From: Gammaproteobacteria bacterium
GTDB taxonomy: Bacteria; Pseudomonadota; Gammaproteobacteria; VBWC01
NCBI GenBank assembly: GCA_006218035.1
Contig: VBWC01000015.1
Span: 38,022-102,021 of the forward strand
Reading direction: 5' to 3'
Length of the DNA: 64,000 bases
Shown here one piece after another: positions 62,075 through 64,000 of the stretch. Positions within the stretch are counted from its first letter, which is position 1. Each line of letters opens with the position of its first letter. Below the pieces are notes generated by a model, which did not search any database, was not told where the DNA came from, and saw only the letters and a program-made list of their open reading frames with translations. The translations under genes were made by a program, and so were the position numbers.

Positions 62075-63109
62075 ATGCAGATACTGCGGTTCGCTATTCT
62101 AAGCCTTCATCCGCCCGTGCGAATTGGGGGATTAGAGGCAAACATTGGGAACGTAACGGTATCGCTCTCGCCGGATACAAAAGAAGGCGATAAAGATAAA
62201 TCTCTTTTTGTCGTCGCCAAACGCAAGTTGGATGCAATACCTCATAAAGATGAGGCAGGCCGTGTAGTTATTCCCGTGCCCGAGAGGGCCGACTGTGAGT
62301 TTGCGATCGATTCGATAGGAAATCTGATCGCCGCCTTTAATGCATGCTCTCGTTCGACCTGCTCCCCGACTCCTTGCATCGCACTGGAGTTTGAAAATGA
62401 TTTGGAAAGTGAATTTCTCTATTCAAGCGCGGGAATCGAATCTAATGTTGAAACTCACCAAGGTGTGCGATATCAGATTCCTTTAAAGCCTGAACTTGTT
62501 TCTGCGGTTGTCGATCGCTTGGATGGCGTAACGCTTCTTGCGGAAGCATTCGCATGTGGAGAATCCGGGCGATATAAGGATCTTGCAAGATTCTTCGAAC
62601 TGGCTTTCGGTTTGCCGTTCACTGATATCAAAAAAATACTGTATCGGTTTCTCGATCCAATGCCATACGGCTATACCAAAAATGAGATAGGCGAGTGGAT
62701 ATCGAAACGTCATCCGATCATTCACGCCGATTTACTAAAAACCAAAGACATTGCTACGGCAAGCGACGTTCGTGATTACCTTGTGCGCATGGAGCAGGCC
62801 GCACTAGATGTGTTATTCAATAAATCCAAGTGGCGTGACAATAGCATCGCTCGGCGTAATTTATGGGTTCCGCCCGCATGGACGAAATCGAAACGCGGTG
62901 ACTTAGCTGCAATTAAAGGGTCATCAGGAATATCCATTTTACTGCGTGTTTACGATGAATTCGGTATCTATCCGAAAAATCTAGAGGCGACAGTTCGCAG
63001 GATCAAGAGTAATTGGTACTGCGGAAATGATATACAAGCTCGTAGGATGGGTGAAGCGCAGCGTAACCCATCGATCCTTTTGCGCGCACCGTATCGACCT
63101 GCTGTGTAG
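62075..63109 (+). CDS. Orphan protein, AT-richer than surroundings
   Basis: The 344-residue protein from the ATG at 62075 (gggagg upstream) has no signal peptide or membrane helix and no family I recognise. It has a beta-rich N-terminal half and a helical second half (about 170-260, VDRLDGVTLLAEAFACGESGRYKDL). Its base composition is visibly lower in GC than the flanking genes, suggesting transfer. The last ~23 codons (RMGEAQRNPSI...) are encoded by an interspersed repeat, so the original C-terminus may have been replaced. Confidence 0.7.
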   Translation: MQILRFAILSLHPPVRIGGLEANIGNVTVSLSPDTKEGDKDKSLFVVAKRKLDAIPHKDEAGRVVIPVPERADCEFAIDSIGNLIAAFNACSRSTCSPTPCIALEFENDLESEFLYSSAGIESNVETHQGVRYQIPLKPELVSAVVDRLDGVTLLAEAFACGESGRYKDLARFFELAFGLPFTDIKKILYRFLDPMPYGYTKNEIGEWISKRHPIIHADLLKTKDIATASDVRDYLVRMEQAALDVLFNKSKWRDNSIARRNLWVPPAWTKSKRGDLAAIKGSSGISILLRVYDEFGIYPKNLEATVRRIKSNWYCGNDIQARRMGEAQRNPSILLRAPYRPAV

Positions 63110-63148
63110 AACCAATGATGGGTTTCATTGCATTTCACCCATCCTACA
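63041..63148. repeat. Palindromic interspersed repeat providing the end of the orphan gene
   Basis: gtaggatgggtgaa (63042-63055) pairs with ttcacccatcctac (63134-63147), with inner taacccatc/gatgggttt matches. The type (gtaggatggg...cccatcctac) is a familiar dispersed repeat of proteobacterial genomes. The stop codon of the 62075 gene lies inside it. Confidence 0.8.
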
Positions 63149-63243
63149 ACCTTCATAGGATGCGTTGAATGTTGTGAGCCGCATCGTTCGCGATCGATGC
63201 GGCTTGCGAATGAGAAAATAGAGGCGCTTTTCTTGTTCGCCAG

Positions 63244-63921
63244 TTAAAGCAGTCCAGTCAAATCAATATGCGCGGCGATATCATCCGGCGTCGCATTCTC
63301 CCGATATGGAATCATTCCAATCAATGGTGCATCGATACGCGCCTTCAGTGTCTGGGTAACGGCAGCATTGCGCAGGCAATCCGGGTCGATGATGTTGGCG
63401 CACCAGCCGGCGAGCGGTAATCCGGCCGCGCGGATCGCATCGTACGTCAGCATCGCGTGATTCAGACATCCCAGGCGTATACCAACCACCAATATCACCG
63501 GCAGGCCGATGCGTTTCGCGAGGTTGGCGGTGGTGTCGGTATCGTTCAGCGGGACCTTCCAGCCGCCGACGCCTTCGACGATAACGATGTCGGCTTTGGT
63601 TTGGATTTCATGAAACGTTTCGACGATGGCATCAATGTCGATCGTGACGCCATGCGCCTGCGCGGCGATATGCGGCGCGACTGGCTCGGGCAATGCGACC
63701 GGATTGACCAGTTCATAGGGCAGTTGCACGGTCGCTGCGCGTTGCAGTTGCAACGCGTCGTCGTTGCGCCATAACCCGTCGATAAATTGCGCGCCGCTCG
63801 CGACGGGTTTCATTGCGGCAGTTTTATAACCGCGGTCGCGCAGCCAGCGCAGCAGGCCGAGCGAGACGGTGGTCTTGCCGACGCCGGTGTCGGTGCCGGT
63901 GATGAAGTAGCCTTTGGTCAA
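63244..63921 (-). CDS. bioD: Dethiobiotin synthetase
   Basis: BioD closes the ureido ring of dethiobiotin with CO2 and ATP. The 225-residue protein has the P-loop ITGTDTGVGKTTVS, KPVASGAQ, VEGVGGWKVPLND and the GCLNHAMLTYDAI region. Length is standard. No other bio genes are visible in this window, and the sequence upstream of the start is repeat-like up to the window end. Confidence 0.95.
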   Translation of the reverse strand: MTKGYFITGTDTGVGKTTVSLGLLRWLRDRGYKTAAMKPVASGAQFIDGLWRNDDALQLQRAATVQLPYELVNPVALPEPVAPHIAAQAHGVTIDIDAIVETFHEIQTKADIVIVEGVGGWKVPLNDTDTTANLAKRIGLPVILVVGIRLGCLNHAMLTYDAIRAAGLPLAGWCANIIDPDCLRNAAVTQTLKARIDAPLIGMIPYRENATPDDIAAHIDLTGLL

Positions 63922-63925
63922 TTAA

Positions 63926-63946
63926 TCTCCCCTCACCCTGGCCCTC
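63926..63946. repeat. Partial copy of the cccctcaccc repeat
   Basis: The text tcccctcaccctggccctc matches the start of the 2900-2938 repeat (cccctcacccctgcccctc). It lies just upstream of bioD; no gene is seen in the last 80 bp. Confidence 0.5.
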
Positions 63947-64000
63947 TTACATGGACGCCCACTCTTTGCCAAGCTTTCACTCGGTGATGCCAGAAGGTAA

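Overview
The window is GC-rich, gene-dense DNA that looks like a gammaproteobacterial chromosome. The housekeeping layout supports this: kdsD-kdsC-lptC-lptA-lptB-rpoN-hpf-ptsN followed by hprK-rapZ-PTS genes, ubiC-ubiA, ftsY-ftsE-ftsX-rpoH, coaD-rsmD and bioD. The respiratory genes suggest a free-living, possibly chemolithotrophic organism, but no gene here fixes the species or its energy source. I saw no rRNA, tRNA or CRISPR array.

Region 1 (1-2480) is a scarred segment: the start of a P-loop protein cut by the window edge, an IS1182-type transposase remnant, a complete Crp/Fnr regulator, a truncated second Crp/Fnr copy and a MITE-like element. Region 2 (2485-27526) is mostly housekeeping: ridA, a recG carrying a repeat-derived in-frame insert, ubiCA, a Ca2+/Na+ antiporter, the KDO/LPS-transport/rpoN/PTS-Ntr block, mgtE, a PrcB-like lipoprotein, a Gld-like ABC-2 transporter operon, mutM and a large membrane protein.

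Region 3 (28177-49894) is the unusual part. It is a 22 kb block built around a C-type (cbb3) heme-copper oxidase. The CcoN-like subunit I has every expected heme and CuB ligand. Around it lie an enlarged CcoO-like monoheme subunit, two membrane-anchored monoheme cytochromes c, a secreted diheme cytochrome c, two separate four-helix proteins that look like the HxH-bearing C-terminal helices of CcoN, CcoG, a CcoS-like protein, a thioredoxin-fold lipoprotein, a SUMF1/NirV-like membrane protein, a fused membrane/spermidine-synthase-like protein and many unknown small membrane proteins. Five or six of these are single-helix ORFs of 24-50 codons that an ordinary gene caller would miss. No standard CcoP or CcoI is present. 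At the distal end is a two-gene motor-like module, a MotA/TolQ/ExbB-type channel with a MotB/ExbD-like anchor whose periplasmic domain is a von Willebrand A domain.

Region 4 (50059-63921) returns to housekeeping: gamma-glutamyltransferase, ferredoxin, coaD, rsmD, an M16 protease pair, ftsY-ftsE-ftsX, a Dph6-like ATP pyrophosphatase, a frameshifted TfoX-C gene, a BtuF-like protein, rpoH preceded by a perfect CIRCE operator, an AT-richer orphan gene ending inside a repeat, and bioD. Several families of short interspersed palindromic repeats run through the window and in places form part of coding sequences.
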